Of a stretch of 41,823 nucleotides of DNA, positions 31,752-41,798 are shown one piece after another. A program made the translations under genes and the position numbers. The notes beneath the pieces were generated by a model. It made no database searches. It was not told the origin of the DNA and was given only the letters and a program-made list of their open reading frames with translations. Every line of letters starts with the position of its first letter. Within the stretch, counting starts at the first letter, position 1. The DNA comes from Bacteroidales bacterium (GTDB lineage: Bacteria; Bacteroidota; Bacteroidia; Bacteroidales; UBA932), in contig SUYV01000018.1 of assembly GCA_015060255.1 (NCBI GenBank), positions 1 through 41,823 of the forward strand, read 5' to 3'.

Positions 31752-34373
31752 TTAGTTGATCAGTATGTCACAGTTCCTGATATCCTGCGTCTTGTCATAA
31801 ATCAATATGTATGCACCTGTCTGTATGGCATAGCAGACATCCGATGCATCGAAAATGATCTCAGGATTGTCACTGATGTCAAGATAATAGCATATCGTCG
31901 AAATAGTGTCTTCTATCTTGCCAAGGTTATTCGAGCCGATATAGAATCCGCGCAGTCCCCTGTGCTGGTAAATGCCCTCCGGCCAGTCTGACAGGCACCT
32001 TTCACCGTTCTCATCGCGCTGCGACCTGATGGCGAAGACAGTCAGATACTGGCTGTCAAGCGGCTCCCAAGGGAATTCCTTGAATCTGTTGTGAGACAGC
32101 TCGACACCATAGAGGTACGGGAGATTTCCTGCATGCATATCTCTCGGCAGATCTGAAAGATCGTTGTATGAAAGATCAAGAGAAGACAGGTATATGGCAT
32201 TCTCATATTCGAACGATCCTTCCGGAATGACCTCCACGTTGCATCCTCTCAGATTGACATACATCACAATGGAATTCGACTTTGCCAGTTCAATCGGATA
32301 AGCCTTGATTCCCGGATTGTTGGCAAGGGTGAGGGTCTCCACATTGACACCCTTGAAAGCGTCACCATTCTGGAAACGGGTAATCCTGTTATAAGAGAAG
32401 TCAATCGACACAATAGTATATATGGACTTCGCTGAGAAAATGTCAGGGAACTCAGTGAAAAGGTTATTGCGGACAGAGAATGTCTCAGTATCCTCGGTAA
32501 AGCAGAAGACTCCCTGCTCATTGACCGGGAAAGAAGACAGGCGGTTGTTGTCGAGGAACAGCTGAACCGGCTTGATCTCGTTGCCCCATGCCTCTTCTAT
32601 CGTATGAATCCTGTTGGAAGAGAAATCCAGCAGTCCCATCTTCTTCATATTCTTGATCTCCTTAGGGATCACCTCAAGGCTGTTTTCATTGAAATACAGG
32701 ATCTGGATCTTTTCAGCAGAAGGTCCCTCAGCCAGAGCCTTGATACCCTTCAATGCCTCCTCGGCACTCCACTGGGAATTGTTGGCAAGGTTGAGCGACA
32801 CCAGTTCCGGCATCCTGGCCAGAGCCATAGGGAACTCTGTCATCTCAGGACAGTTATAAACCTCAATGTCTGTGCATGACACCAGACCGGACATTTCCTT
32901 CGGAAGAGTGGTCAGTTCACCGTTTGCAATGAAGAGCTGCTCAAGTTTGGCAAGTTTTCCTATTTCCGGCGGGAGACTGAGAAGACCGTTGGTAAGCTTT
33001 CCGTGATTCATGTCCATAGGCTTGATCCTCATGCGACCGGTAGTCTCATCTATTATGTCAGACTCCTTCATGTATGTGTACATTGCCGTCTCCGGAATCA
33101 CTATGTCATGCTCTGCCAAGGCTCTGGCTACAGGCTCGGACATCTGCTCTGCAGGATGAAGAGCCCTCATATGCTCCTTATGTCTCTCGAAGCGGTTTCT
33201 GGTTCCCTTGCCCGGCTGCACAGTAGGGTCATATGCAGACTGGTTGCTGTCATTGTGGGAACCGAGATACAGTTCAACCAGCTCGGTAAGCTGGCCGAGT
33301 GCCGCAGGCATATGGCCATGGAAACCGAAGCCGCTGAGATTTATCATGGCAACTCGTCCGTTCGAGTGGAGAGAGACACCCGGCTGGTCACCCCAGAGGT
33401 CAGGATCCTTGTTGAAGTCCCAGTTGATTCCGACAGGATAGTCCTCTCCATTATAATACCACTCATCACCGTTCAGTGCCTTCCATATCTCGTACAGGGC
33501 ATAATAGTCCTTTATGTACTCTGCTGTATGATATAGTCTCACGGGAACATCCACCTCAGTAGTCCTGTTGTCCTCTATGACAAAACCGGCCACATTCCTG
33601 TTGCTCGTCTCCAGGAGACTGCGTCCCGAGTCATAAGCTTCATATGACTCGACCACATACTCGCCGGCAACCAGAGACAGCAGCGTATCGCACTGAAGGC
33701 TCGATGTACGGTAGCCGTCCTCGACATCATCCGTCTCGTCAAAATGCAGTGAGAACTTTGCCGGAAGCTTTTCAAACTTTGTCTTGACTCCTTCCTTGGA
33801 TCTCACTGACAAAGTGATGAACTTGATCTCATCAAAAGTGTAAGGACGTGCAGGAGCCTTTGTAACCTGCTCAAAGTCAGACATGTCCTTGACTATGGTA
33901 AACCTCACCTTGCCCCTTTCTACCACATTGGCCAGAAGATCATGGACACAAAGACCGCCGGGGATCACCTCAAAAGACATCTGAGATGAAGCCGGAGTGC
34001 CTTCATAAACCACTTCGTCCAGCTTGTTGAAGAGGGAGAAGTTAAGGACATCATATTTTCCTGCCAGAAGCTTGAGCTTGTCGCTTCTCAGACCGAACTC
34101 GGCCGCATTGTCGTCCGACGCATTGACCGGAAGTGTCTGTGATATCCTGTTGCCTTCATAATCCAGGGCTACCTTTATCTTGGTGACATCCTTCAGGTAG
34201 TCCAGCTGCTCAAGCACAGCCTTGGTCTGAGTGTCATCATATGAGGCGGCCTTATACAGTTTGAACTGTACATGACCATACTGGTGATCGCGGTAATCCG
34301 GCTCCGCCTGAGTACATGCGGCCGCCGTCAGTACCGCTGACAGCCAGATGACAATATTCTTAATATATCTCAT
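31752..34373 (-). CDS. DUF4458-type leucine-rich-repeat surface lipoprotein
   Basis: 873 residues. The lipoprotein signal ends at Cys20 (SAVLTAAAC). About 30-280 hold two beta-rich DUF4458-like domains (HVQFKLYKAASYD, GKVRFTIVKDMSDFEQ, each followed by a girdle of beta strands). From about 290 on, an LRR-type start segment (YALYEIWKALNGDEWYYNGE) leads into an irregular solenoid of about 15 repeats (IGKLAKLEQLFIANGELTTL, IKNMKKMGLLDFSSNRIHTI, YLSSLDLSYNDLSDL). LRR solenoids generally bind proteins. It lies 9 bp after the DUF5003-like gene in the SusCD operon and is a likely surface capture protein. The family label is from recall. Confidence 0.78.
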   Translation of the reverse strand: MRYIKNIVIWLSAVLTAAACTQAEPDYRDHQYGHVQFKLYKAASYDDTQTKAVLEQLDYLKDVTKIKVALDYEGNRISQTLPVNASDDNAAEFGLRSDKLKLLAGKYDVLNFSLFNKLDEVVYEGTPASSQMSFEVIPGGLCVHDLLANVVERGKVRFTIVKDMSDFEQVTKAPARPYTFDEIKFITLSVRSKEGVKTKFEKLPAKFSLHFDETDDVEDGYRTSSLQCDTLLSLVAGEYVVESYEAYDSGRSLLETSNRNVAGFVIEDNRTTEVDVPVRLYHTAEYIKDYYALYEIWKALNGDEWYYNGEDYPVGINWDFNKDPDLWGDQPGVSLHSNGRVAMINLSGFGFHGHMPAALGQLTELVELYLGSHNDSNQSAYDPTVQPGKGTRNRFERHKEHMRALHPAEQMSEPVARALAEHDIVIPETAMYTYMKESDIIDETTGRMRIKPMDMNHGKLTNGLLSLPPEIGKLAKLEQLFIANGELTTLPKEMSGLVSCTDIEVYNCPEMTEFPMALARMPELVSLNLANNSQWSAEEALKGIKALAEGPSAEKIQILYFNENSLEVIPKEIKNMKKMGLLDFSSNRIHTIEEAWGNEIKPVQLFLDNNRLSSFPVNEQGVFCFTEDTETFSVRNNLFTEFPDIFSAKSIYTIVSIDFSYNRITRFQNGDAFKGVNVETLTLANNPGIKAYPIELAKSNSIVMYVNLRGCNVEVIPEGSFEYENAIYLSSLDLSYNDLSDLPRDMHAGNLPYLYGVELSHNRFKEFPWEPLDSQYLTVFAIRSQRDENGERCLSDWPEGIYQHRGLRGFYIGSNNLGKIEDTISTICYYLDISDNPEIIFDASDVCYAIQTGAYILIYDKTQDIRNCDILIN

Positions 34374-34382
34374 AGCTTATTG

Positions 34383-36323
34383 TTATTCTGCAGTTTCACG
34401 AAGATCAAGAGTACATACGAGAACCAGTATCGTCTCGTCGGCAGAGTTGGAGAATATGATGTTGCCACGAAGGTAATCCCTTCCTTCCGGCATCTCCATA
34501 TATATGGTCACACCACCATCTACAAGAGCCACGCCTCCGAGAACTCCATTCACGAAGTCCTCGTCATATTTGAGGTCATTCACCCTGATATTATGCCTGA
34601 ACATATACGGATTGACCGTATGCTTCTTGATTGAAGACGGGATGGATATCGTCATCGGCATCGCAGGCATCGTATAACGGAGATGATATACAAGCGCTTG
34701 TCCTTCACGATATTGGCTGAACGACGGATCCTCACTTACATCTTCGAGGGTCGCGCCGACCATCGGAGCATACATGACGCTTTCTCCTATGAAGGCCACA
34801 TCTGCAACTTCGCCGATAATCTCTTCCGGATCAAAGCGGCACTCGATGACAGCAAGCACATTGCCTTCTGTTCCATACAGCACAACATGACCGGTCTGAG
34901 CGGTTTCTGAAACCATATCCACGACTCCTCCCTTCATATCTTCGTCAAGTGTCATTGAAAGGAAGCCGTTCTCGTCGAACACCTTATATGATGTCACTGC
35001 CGATGTGAAGATCATTCTTGCGTTGTCTCTTGCATACTGATTGGTATAGACAAGCTCATAGGCATATCTTGTCTGTCCGAACCTGCTATAGAGGTCCTCA
35101 TTTTCCGAAACCGCGAATGTCGCTCCGCCGGCCGCCATATCAGATGGATTGGCAAGCATGGAAATGAATTCCTGATCGCTTGAAAGCTGGGTCACAGGAA
35201 CTGAATACTGCTTATACTCTTCCTTGATCTCGGTTCCCTCGAACAGGTCTGAAGCCGGGGCTGTAAGTGTCGGAGGCAGGAACAGGAGAGCCGCATGGCG
35301 GTTGTCTCCCTCATTCAGTGCAGCCGATACGGTAAAATTCCTCTGCTGAAGGACATCAGCGCCTTCAGTCCGGTCATATTCAGCCACATTCACCTCCAGC
35401 CATGAAGGAGCATCGGTCGAGAAACCTGACTCATTCCTGCTGAGAGCAATGACCCTGATTCCGTCCGCACCGGAAACATAACCGGATGCAGGACCGTCAA
35501 TGAAGCCTGTAGCCACCTTGATCTGGCCCTGATAGTTGAACTCCAGCTCTGTGATGCTCATATCCATCTTGTAAGAGAAAATATCCTTGCATCCCGGAAT
35601 ATTCACAACATATTCCTTCACGACCTTCTCTCCCGACATGAACTGAAGTTTGCCTGAAGCGGCATCCAGAGGATATGCCGAAGGCACTCCATAGACAATG
35701 AGGTTCTTCTCTCCCACTCCGTCCGAAGGAACATCGACCCTCGCCCACTCAGGCGTCTTGATTGACCAGTTATAATTTGACTCGACCTTTATCGGAAGCC
35801 TGAATTCAGAGCCAGTCCATATCATATCGAGAGATTCCGCCTCCTCAGTTTCATAGAGGTATGAGTCTCCTGTCTCGTTGAACTGGACCTCTCCGTCCAC
35901 AACGACTGCAGCATATACGGTCAGATGCTTTTCCTTGGAAGGGCGGACAAGTCTTGCGATCACCTTGGATTCACCACCCATCGTCATTGTAACTTCGCAT
36001 ACGCGGTCATTGTCGAATTCCTCGGTTGCGGAAACCCCTATCACGACCTCTGCCTCACCGGCCTTTCCGCTGAGTCTGTACAGCTGAAACGCCCCGTCCT
36101 GGATCCAGAACCACTGAAGGCCGTTCTCCGGAACTGAGATTTCCCAATCCAGATTCGCCTGAACAGGTATTGTCACAGACTCGCCGGGAGCGACAGTCTT
36201 TTCAATGAGCTGAGGGAACTCCGGAGCCGGAGTCTCTTCTGACGGCTTTTCGCAAGAAGCCGCAAACAATGCAGATCCCATCACGAGGGCTGCAAAAAAT
36301 CCTGATATATTGTTCTTCTTCAT
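34383..36323 (-). CDS. DUF5003-like multi-domain beta-sandwich lipoprotein
   Basis: 646 residues. The lipoprotein signal ends at Cys24 (GSALFAASC). The sequence is beta-strand rich with BACON-like units: TVAPGESVTIPVQANLDWEI near the N-terminus, then FRLPIKVESNYNWSIKTPEW at about 170-190, which repeats the same motif. The C-terminal half (about 380-646) is a separate domain without catalytic motifs. DUF5003 proteins commonly accompany DUF4984 and DUF4458 lipoproteins in SusCD operons. It is probably a surface ligand-binding protein. The DUF assignment is a tentative recollection; the lipoprotein and domain repetition are directly visible. Confidence 0.6.
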   Translation of the reverse strand: MKKNNISGFFAALVMGSALFAASCEKPSEETPAPEFPQLIEKTVAPGESVTIPVQANLDWEISVPENGLQWFWIQDGAFQLYRLSGKAGEAEVVIGVSATEEFDNDRVCEVTMTMGGESKVIARLVRPSKEKHLTVYAAVVVDGEVQFNETGDSYLYETEEAESLDMIWTGSEFRLPIKVESNYNWSIKTPEWARVDVPSDGVGEKNLIVYGVPSAYPLDAASGKLQFMSGEKVVKEYVVNIPGCKDIFSYKMDMSITELEFNYQGQIKVATGFIDGPASGYVSGADGIRVIALSRNESGFSTDAPSWLEVNVAEYDRTEGADVLQQRNFTVSAALNEGDNRHAALLFLPPTLTAPASDLFEGTEIKEEYKQYSVPVTQLSSDQEFISMLANPSDMAAGGATFAVSENEDLYSRFGQTRYAYELVYTNQYARDNARMIFTSAVTSYKVFDENGFLSMTLDEDMKGGVVDMVSETAQTGHVVLYGTEGNVLAVIECRFDPEEIIGEVADVAFIGESVMYAPMVGATLEDVSEDPSFSQYREGQALVYHLRYTMPAMPMTISIPSSIKKHTVNPYMFRHNIRVNDLKYDEDFVNGVLGGVALVDGGVTIYMEMPEGRDYLRGNIIFSNSADETILVLVCTLDLRETAE

Positions 36324-36344
36324 AATTCAAACAGTCATGTGATT

Positions 36345-37247
36345 CTACATTCCTTCCCTTTTGAGACGCTCGGCCTCCTCGTCACTTATCCATTCCATGA
36401 TATTATAGAAATGTCCTACCGTTCCTACAGGGGTTCCCAGATTCTCCACATACATTTCCGTCCAGATGTAGAGATAGCTGCCGCAAGGATAGAATATGGA
36501 TTCATTCAAGGCGCTGCTTCTGACCTGTATGCGGTCATCTCCATGAGCCGTTCCAAAGAATGAACCCTCATCCGAAGCGACCTGTCCCTCGTCCATTGTC
36601 ACCAGAGGTTTCATAGGGTCCTCAGGGTGGAATGTCATTGTCACGTCATAGCCGTCATTGATCCAGTTACGGCATATGATCATGTTCTCCTGAGTCGGAT
36701 GTTTCTCGGTATACACCAGTTTCTGGTAAGAACCGGTGATGCTGTACTGATACAGGAACATTGAAGTAAACACACAGTATCCTGTGAAGTTGTTGATGTC
36801 GAACGGACAGCTCTTCATCAGAACAGCCTTGGTGCTGTTGCCGTAGAGCGGCATTTCAAGCCTTTCGTCCATGACCAGACGCAACTGGAATCCCAGGGAG
36901 TCCGTTGCCTCGATATTATCATAGAAACCATGCACCAGGACATCTGCACGCATTTCACCCGCCTTGATTGTCACAGTGTTGGACTTAAGACGATAGTGCA
37001 GATTTTCAATGGCGTTGTTTCCCTTGTCTATGACCTCTACACCGAATGTACGGTCATAATCACGCACGACGGTGGACACCACCGGAATGCTGAAGTACTC
37101 GACATCCATACGGACAGGATATGTCGCCATGGTGTCGGCAAACATGACATATTCGGCATCGTCATATGTCACATAATTCTCCTTGCAGCCGGTCAATACA
37201 GCAGCGGCAAGGAAAGAAATTGCAATGTATCTGAATATATGCTTCAT
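36345..37247 (-). CDS. DUF4984-type lipoprotein downstream of SusD
   Basis: 300 residues. The lipoprotein signal ends at Cys21 (AISFLAAAVLTGC). The first half (about 25-150) resembles a Calx-beta-like sandwich (YFSIPVVSTVVRDYDRTFGV, HYRLKSNTVTIKAGEM, GFQLRLVMDE). The second half has a DUF4984-like stretch (NNFTGYCVFTSMFL, MIICRNWINDGYDVTMTFHP). The gene lies 11 bp after susD. This position is typical of accessory surface-binding lipoproteins. No enzyme motif is seen. Confidence 0.72.
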   Translation of the reverse strand: MKHIFRYIAISFLAAAVLTGCKENYVTYDDAEYVMFADTMATYPVRMDVEYFSIPVVSTVVRDYDRTFGVEVIDKGNNAIENLHYRLKSNTVTIKAGEMRADVLVHGFYDNIEATDSLGFQLRLVMDERLEMPLYGNSTKAVLMKSCPFDINNFTGYCVFTSMFLYQYSITGSYQKLVYTEKHPTQENMIICRNWINDGYDVTMTFHPEDPMKPLVTMDEGQVASDEGSFFGTAHGDDRIQVRSSALNESIFYPCGSYLYIWTEMYVENLGTPVGTVGHFYNIMEWISDEEAERLKREGM

Positions 37248-37258
37248 ACGTCATCAAT

Positions 37259-38776
37259 TTATCTGTTGCTCTCATTTGGCTGGATCTGGGATCCCGGAGA
37301 AGAAAGTTCGTGATTAGGGATAGGCCATACGAACAAAGGATCGCCGGCCTTTATCTTCAGAGAACTTCCTTCAGACTGGGTCTGAGACTGTGGAGTGCGT
37401 TCAAAGCCCATATCCCATCGTTTCAGGTCATGGAGGCGGAAACCTTCCATATAAAGCTCACGTACTCTTTCATCCGAGATCGCCTGCAGCCAGTTTGAGG
37501 AATTGACCGCAGTGGCACCTCCGCTTACATATCTGGACTCGCGAAGAGTGGTGAGATCGGCAGACGCCGCACCATAGTCGCCTTTCCTGCAATAAGCCTC
37601 TGCACGGATGAGATACTGCTCCGCAAGACGGAGTGGCTTCGGCATGTTCACATGATAGATCATATTTGCCATCAGTGACTCGTTACCGAAATACTTCACC
37701 AGGAGAGGCCATGTGAGCCCATGAGCATAGCCTGTCTGGGCATTTGCGAAATAGGCGTTATAACGTGCATCTCCGGATCCGTAAAGTTTGAGAACCCACT
37801 GCGCCGGTACATAGTCAGGGTAATAATAAGTATAGTCTGTGGTGAAATTGAGGAAGACCGATCCGATGGCTCCGCCATAGGATGTCGCGGTGTAGCCTAT
37901 CCTCCATATGTTCTCGAAAGAACTGTCATTGGTCCACATGTAATCCAGATATGTCTGGCTTGAGGTATAATAGCTTCTGGCAGAAGCAAGTGCGAAGGAA
38001 CCGGAATCTATCAGCTTCGAAGACTCCGAAACCGCCATATCCCAATCCTGCATGTACAAAGCGGTCCTTGCATGGATGGCATGAGCGGCCGCATTTGTAA
38101 AGTATGGAGAATTATAGGCGTCATTTTCCTCATCCAGCATTTCCTCAGCCTTTGCCAGGTCTGAAAGAATGAACTGGTAGGATTCATACAGGCTTGCACG
38201 CTTCTGAGGCTTCTCACCGAAATATGTATCGGCAAGGACCACTCCAAGTTCGTTCTCTGCAGTTGCAGGATCATAGGCCTTGCAGAAGCACTTGACAAGT
38301 TCAGAATATGCCAGAGCCCTGGCGCAGTAGACCTCTCCTGTATAGTAGTCGAGATATCTGATCTGCTCATCATCCGTCAGGCTGTCACGAAGCTCGTCAA
38401 CCTGATCAAGATAGAAGTTACATCTTCCGATCACTCTGTAAAGAGATGCATAGACGGCCTCGACCTCGGCATTCGTGGAACGGATGTCCCACAGCCACAA
38501 GGTGCCGAATGTATTGGTATTTCCCTGGACGGCATATGCAAGGTCCGCCTGGATGTCCGGACAGAGGGTCAGGTAGCCGCTGTAGAGGCCGCTGCTCATA
38601 TAGGCCGTGTAGATGCCGGTCAGGATCTGCTCGGCATCGTCCAGACTCTTCATGCTTTCGGTCTCGAGGATGGCATCGCCAGGGAACTTCTCCAGACACG
38701 AAGCAAGGCTGAAGGATACGGCAATCACTGCCGCCATCCTCATAAGTTTCATATATATGTTCTTCATCATCTTCAT
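37259..38776 (-). CDS. SusD/RagB-family nutrient-binding lipoprotein (second locus)
   Basis: 505 residues from ATG 38776, one base after the susC stop; the frame reads further upstream only as an overlap with susC. A second ATG two codons on is also possible. The signal ends at Cys27 (MAAVIAVSFSLASC). SusD features are AEQILTGIYTAYMSSG, ARALAYSELVKCFCKAYDPA, LAEQYLIRAEAYCRKGDYGA, SDERVRELYMEGFRLHDLKR and the closing W of WDMGFERTPQ. It caps the second SusC. In view of its neighbours (LRRs, protease) its ligand may be a peptide, as for RagAB of Porphyromonas gingivalis. Confidence 0.94.
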   Translation of the reverse strand: MKMMKNIYMKLMRMAAVIAVSFSLASCLEKFPGDAILETESMKSLDDAEQILTGIYTAYMSSGLYSGYLTLCPDIQADLAYAVQGNTNTFGTLWLWDIRSTNAEVEAVYASLYRVIGRCNFYLDQVDELRDSLTDDEQIRYLDYYTGEVYCARALAYSELVKCFCKAYDPATAENELGVVLADTYFGEKPQKRASLYESYQFILSDLAKAEEMLDEENDAYNSPYFTNAAAHAIHARTALYMQDWDMAVSESSKLIDSGSFALASARSYYTSSQTYLDYMWTNDSSFENIWRIGYTATSYGGAIGSVFLNFTTDYTYYYPDYVPAQWVLKLYGSGDARYNAYFANAQTGYAHGLTWPLLVKYFGNESLMANMIYHVNMPKPLRLAEQYLIRAEAYCRKGDYGAASADLTTLRESRYVSGGATAVNSSNWLQAISDERVRELYMEGFRLHDLKRWDMGFERTPQSQTQSEGSSLKIKAGDPLFVWPIPNHELSSPGSQIQPNESNR

Positions 38777-38777
38777 A

Positions 38778-41723
38778 TTAGAATAAGAGGTCGAGACCGA
38801 ATGTATACTGGCGGGACATAGGATACTGTGCCGCATAAATGTTTGATACACCTTCAGGATCAAGACCTGAGAAGTTGGTGAATGTGAGGAGGTTCTGTCC
38901 CTGTGCATATATCCTGAGCCCCCTTATGAAACCTGTCTTCTTGAGAAGGCCCGAAGGGAGAGAATATGAAAGCATCAGGTTCTTGAGTCGAAGGAACGAC
39001 GCATCCTCGAGGAGGCGGCTGTCAAACTCCGTGTAGACACCGTGACGAGGGATGTCGGTGACGTCGCCCGGCTGCTTCCAGCGATCGAGTAGCCTCTTTG
39101 ACTGGTTGTAGGTCATGAAGCGTCCGTTCGACTCATCGAAGTAGCGGTCGTTGTTGATCATCCAGCGGTCGCCTACCCAGCTGAACTGGGCGCTGAGGCT
39201 CAAGCCTTTCCATGAAAGGTTAGTGCCGAAACCGCCCTGCCATGGAGCGTGGTAGGTCTTTCCTACAAGGACCTTGTCCTCGTCGCGAAGCTCATTGGTG
39301 ATATTGCCGTCCTTGTCATACCAGAGCGCATCACCGTTTGCAGGGTTTACGCCGGCATAGCGGTTCACATAGAACTCTCCGATCGGATGTCCCACCACAA
39401 GCTTGGTACTGGTATTGGATGTCTCATATTCATCGACTCCGTTATACAGTTCGGTGAGCCTGTTGTGGTTATATCCGACATTGGCGTTCACCGCCCACAT
39501 GAAGTCCTTGATCTGCAGGACCGTAGCATTCACATTGAGTTCGACTCCCCTGTTGACCATGGCACCGACATTTGACCACTTGTAGCCATATCCGTTGGAC
39601 TGCGAGAATGCCAGAGGAACGGACATCAGCATGTCGGTAGTAAGCTTGTTGTACAATTCAAGATCCACATTGAGCCTGTTCCAGAATCCGAAATGGAAGG
39701 CAAGATTCGAGGTCCATGTGTTTTCCCATGTAAGGTCTTCGTTGCCCGGCTGTATAGGAGCGATGCCTGCATCCCCGATATAGTCAGAGCCTCCACCGAT
39801 CAATGCAAGATGCTCATAATTAGGGATTTCAGAGTTTCCTGACGTTCCCGAACTGAGAGCAACCTGAGCCATGGTGAGCCAGCTGCGCGAATCCGCCATG
39901 AAATCCTCGTTGCGAAGGTTCCACATGAATCCTACAGCGCCGAACACACCCCAGCGGTTGTTCTTTCCGAATCTTGACGATCCGTCCGTACGGAGCGAAA
40001 CTTCACCATAGTAACGGTCTGCGAAGTTATACTCGGCACGACCGAAGAAAGACACACGGGAATAATCCGAGGTTGAATTGCTGGTCCATGAGGTAGCTCT
40101 CGTTCCTGTCGACACGTCAGTAAGCTTGGAGTTGTTCTGTCCCGCCGTACTGATGCTGAATCCCTCCGAATGATAATCCTGCCACTCATGACCGAGGAGG
40201 AAGTTGAAATCATGGATGTTGTCGATATCGAAACGATATGTCAATGTATTCGACAGCTGCAGGTTCAGACCGTCACTCGAGCTTCTGGCTGCACTTCCCT
40301 CTCCGAGATTTGGAGCATAGTCAGGGAAAGACTGGCTGAAGCCTGTCGTATGCGAGAAGTCCACACCGAACTGAGACTTGAACACGAGGTTCTTGTAAAG
40401 AGTGAGTTCGGCAAAGACAGTCGAGAACAATTTGTATTTCTTGTAAGCCAGAGGGTTGTTCGCCAGCCACTCCAGCGGGTTCTGGCCCGAGCCCTTCCAT
40501 GTACCGTCATTGATGGATGCCAGGGATCCGTCCGCCTTGTAAGGGTTCCAGTATGGCTGCATGAAACGTGCTGCAGAAATCGGGGTCACCAGAGTATATG
40601 CTCCTTCATCAGCCTGAAGAATGTCCTGGTAGTTGAACATGGTGTTTGTTCCCATCTTCAGCCATCTGGCCATCTGCTGCTCGAAATTGAATCGCATCGA
40701 ATAACGGGTGAACTGCGAGCCTGGAGCAATACCCTCCTGGTCATAATAACCGCCTGAGAAATAGTAGTTTGTAGTCTCAGTGGCACCGGAAACCGAAACC
40801 TCATGGCTCTGCAGCATCGCCGAGTCATTGAATACTACATCCATCCAGTTCACATCGATGCCTGACAGATAGTCATAGTTCTGACCGGCTGTCAGTCCGA
40901 GTTCCTTCTCATACTGGATGCGCTCTGCCGTGTTCATCAGGTCCCACTTTCCCTGAGCCAGGGCAGACCATCCCATCTGCATGCGATAGTTCACATTCGG
41001 TCTTTCCATGTTGCGTCCGCGCTTGGTTGTGATCACGATCACACCGTTGGCGGCACGAGCACCATAGATCGAGGTCGATGACGCGTCCTTCAGAACGGAC
41101 ATGCTCTCGATGTCGGCAGGATTGATGGTATTGAAGTCAGATGCTGAAATAGCGACTCCGTCAAGAATGTAAAGCGGCGCGGTTCCGGAGTTGATCGAGT
41201 TTGTACCACGGATTGTCATCGTTGCAGATGCACTTGGCTCACCTGTGCTTGACAGAACGGTAAGACCTGCGACCTGACCCTGAAGAGCCTGGTCAAATGC
41301 TGCTGTCGGGGTGTTTTCAAGTTTCTCCGATTTCACGGTCGAAACCGAACCGGCAACCGTTCCCTTCTTTCTCACGCCGTATGCGATCACCACAACATCG
41401 TCGAGCTTAAGGCTTTCAGGCTGCATGACCACATTGTGAACGAATTCCGCTACTGACGGTACAACGACTTTCTCTTCCTCATAACCGATACTTGAGAAAA
41501 CCAATTCTGTCCCTGGAGCGACTTCAATGGTATAATCTCCGTCCAACGATGTAATGACACCGTTTCCAGGACCAGCCATTACACCCACTCCCATCATAGG
41601 AAGACCATCTTCGGCAGAAGTGACGATTCCGGTAACCTTTACCGTCGTCTGACCATAAGACACAATACTTCCAGACAGAAAAACCGCAATAGCAGAAATC
41701 AAGAATAAAAGTATTTTTTTCAT
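38778..41723 (-). CDS. SusC/RagA-family TonB-linked outer-membrane transporter (second locus)
   Basis: 981 residues. The signal peptide (ILLFLISAIAVFLSGSIVSY) precedes a carboxypeptidase-regulatory-like domain (VTGIVTSAEDGLPMMGVGVM), a TonB-box-like DDVVVIAYGVRKKGTVAGS, a plug (TIRGTNSINSGTAPLYILDG, then IESMSVLKDASSTSIYGARA) and the barrel, ending YTFGLDLLF. It forms the lid-and-pore pair with the following SusD. It is the first gene of the leftward operon that also encodes DUF4984, DUF5003-like and LRR lipoproteins and the S8 protease. It is a transporter of oligosaccharides or oligopeptides; the neighbours favour peptides. Confidence 0.95.
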   Translation of the reverse strand: MKKILLFLISAIAVFLSGSIVSYGQTTVKVTGIVTSAEDGLPMMGVGVMAGPGNGVITSLDGDYTIEVAPGTELVFSSIGYEEEKVVVPSVAEFVHNVVMQPESLKLDDVVVIAYGVRKKGTVAGSVSTVKSEKLENTPTAAFDQALQGQVAGLTVLSSTGEPSASATMTIRGTNSINSGTAPLYILDGVAISASDFNTINPADIESMSVLKDASSTSIYGARAANGVIVITTKRGRNMERPNVNYRMQMGWSALAQGKWDLMNTAERIQYEKELGLTAGQNYDYLSGIDVNWMDVVFNDSAMLQSHEVSVSGATETTNYYFSGGYYDQEGIAPGSQFTRYSMRFNFEQQMARWLKMGTNTMFNYQDILQADEGAYTLVTPISAARFMQPYWNPYKADGSLASINDGTWKGSGQNPLEWLANNPLAYKKYKLFSTVFAELTLYKNLVFKSQFGVDFSHTTGFSQSFPDYAPNLGEGSAARSSSDGLNLQLSNTLTYRFDIDNIHDFNFLLGHEWQDYHSEGFSISTAGQNNSKLTDVSTGTRATSWTSNSTSDYSRVSFFGRAEYNFADRYYGEVSLRTDGSSRFGKNNRWGVFGAVGFMWNLRNEDFMADSRSWLTMAQVALSSGTSGNSEIPNYEHLALIGGGSDYIGDAGIAPIQPGNEDLTWENTWTSNLAFHFGFWNRLNVDLELYNKLTTDMLMSVPLAFSQSNGYGYKWSNVGAMVNRGVELNVNATVLQIKDFMWAVNANVGYNHNRLTELYNGVDEYETSNTSTKLVVGHPIGEFYVNRYAGVNPANGDALWYDKDGNITNELRDEDKVLVGKTYHAPWQGGFGTNLSWKGLSLSAQFSWVGDRWMINNDRYFDESNGRFMTYNQSKRLLDRWKQPGDVTDIPRHGVYTEFDSRLLEDASFLRLKNLMLSYSLPSGLLKKTGFIRGLRIYAQGQNLLTFTNFSGLDPEGVSNIYAAQYPMSRQYTFGLDLLF

Positions 41724-41748
41724 CTGAATCTGTATTTACAAAATCCTG

Positions 41749-41779
41749 CAAATTTATTTATTATTTATCTTAAAACCAA
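41749..41779 (-). promoter_or_regulatory. Promoter of the second SusCD/protease operon
   Basis: TTG (41779-41777), a 20-nt spacer and TAAATTTG (41756-41749), a perfect TAnnTTTG. The start of transcription near 41742 leaves a leader of about 20 nt before ATG 41723. It is the same arrangement as at the TonB-dependent receptor promoter. Confidence 0.65.
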
Positions 41780-41798
41780 TTAATTTAATTTGCCGGAC

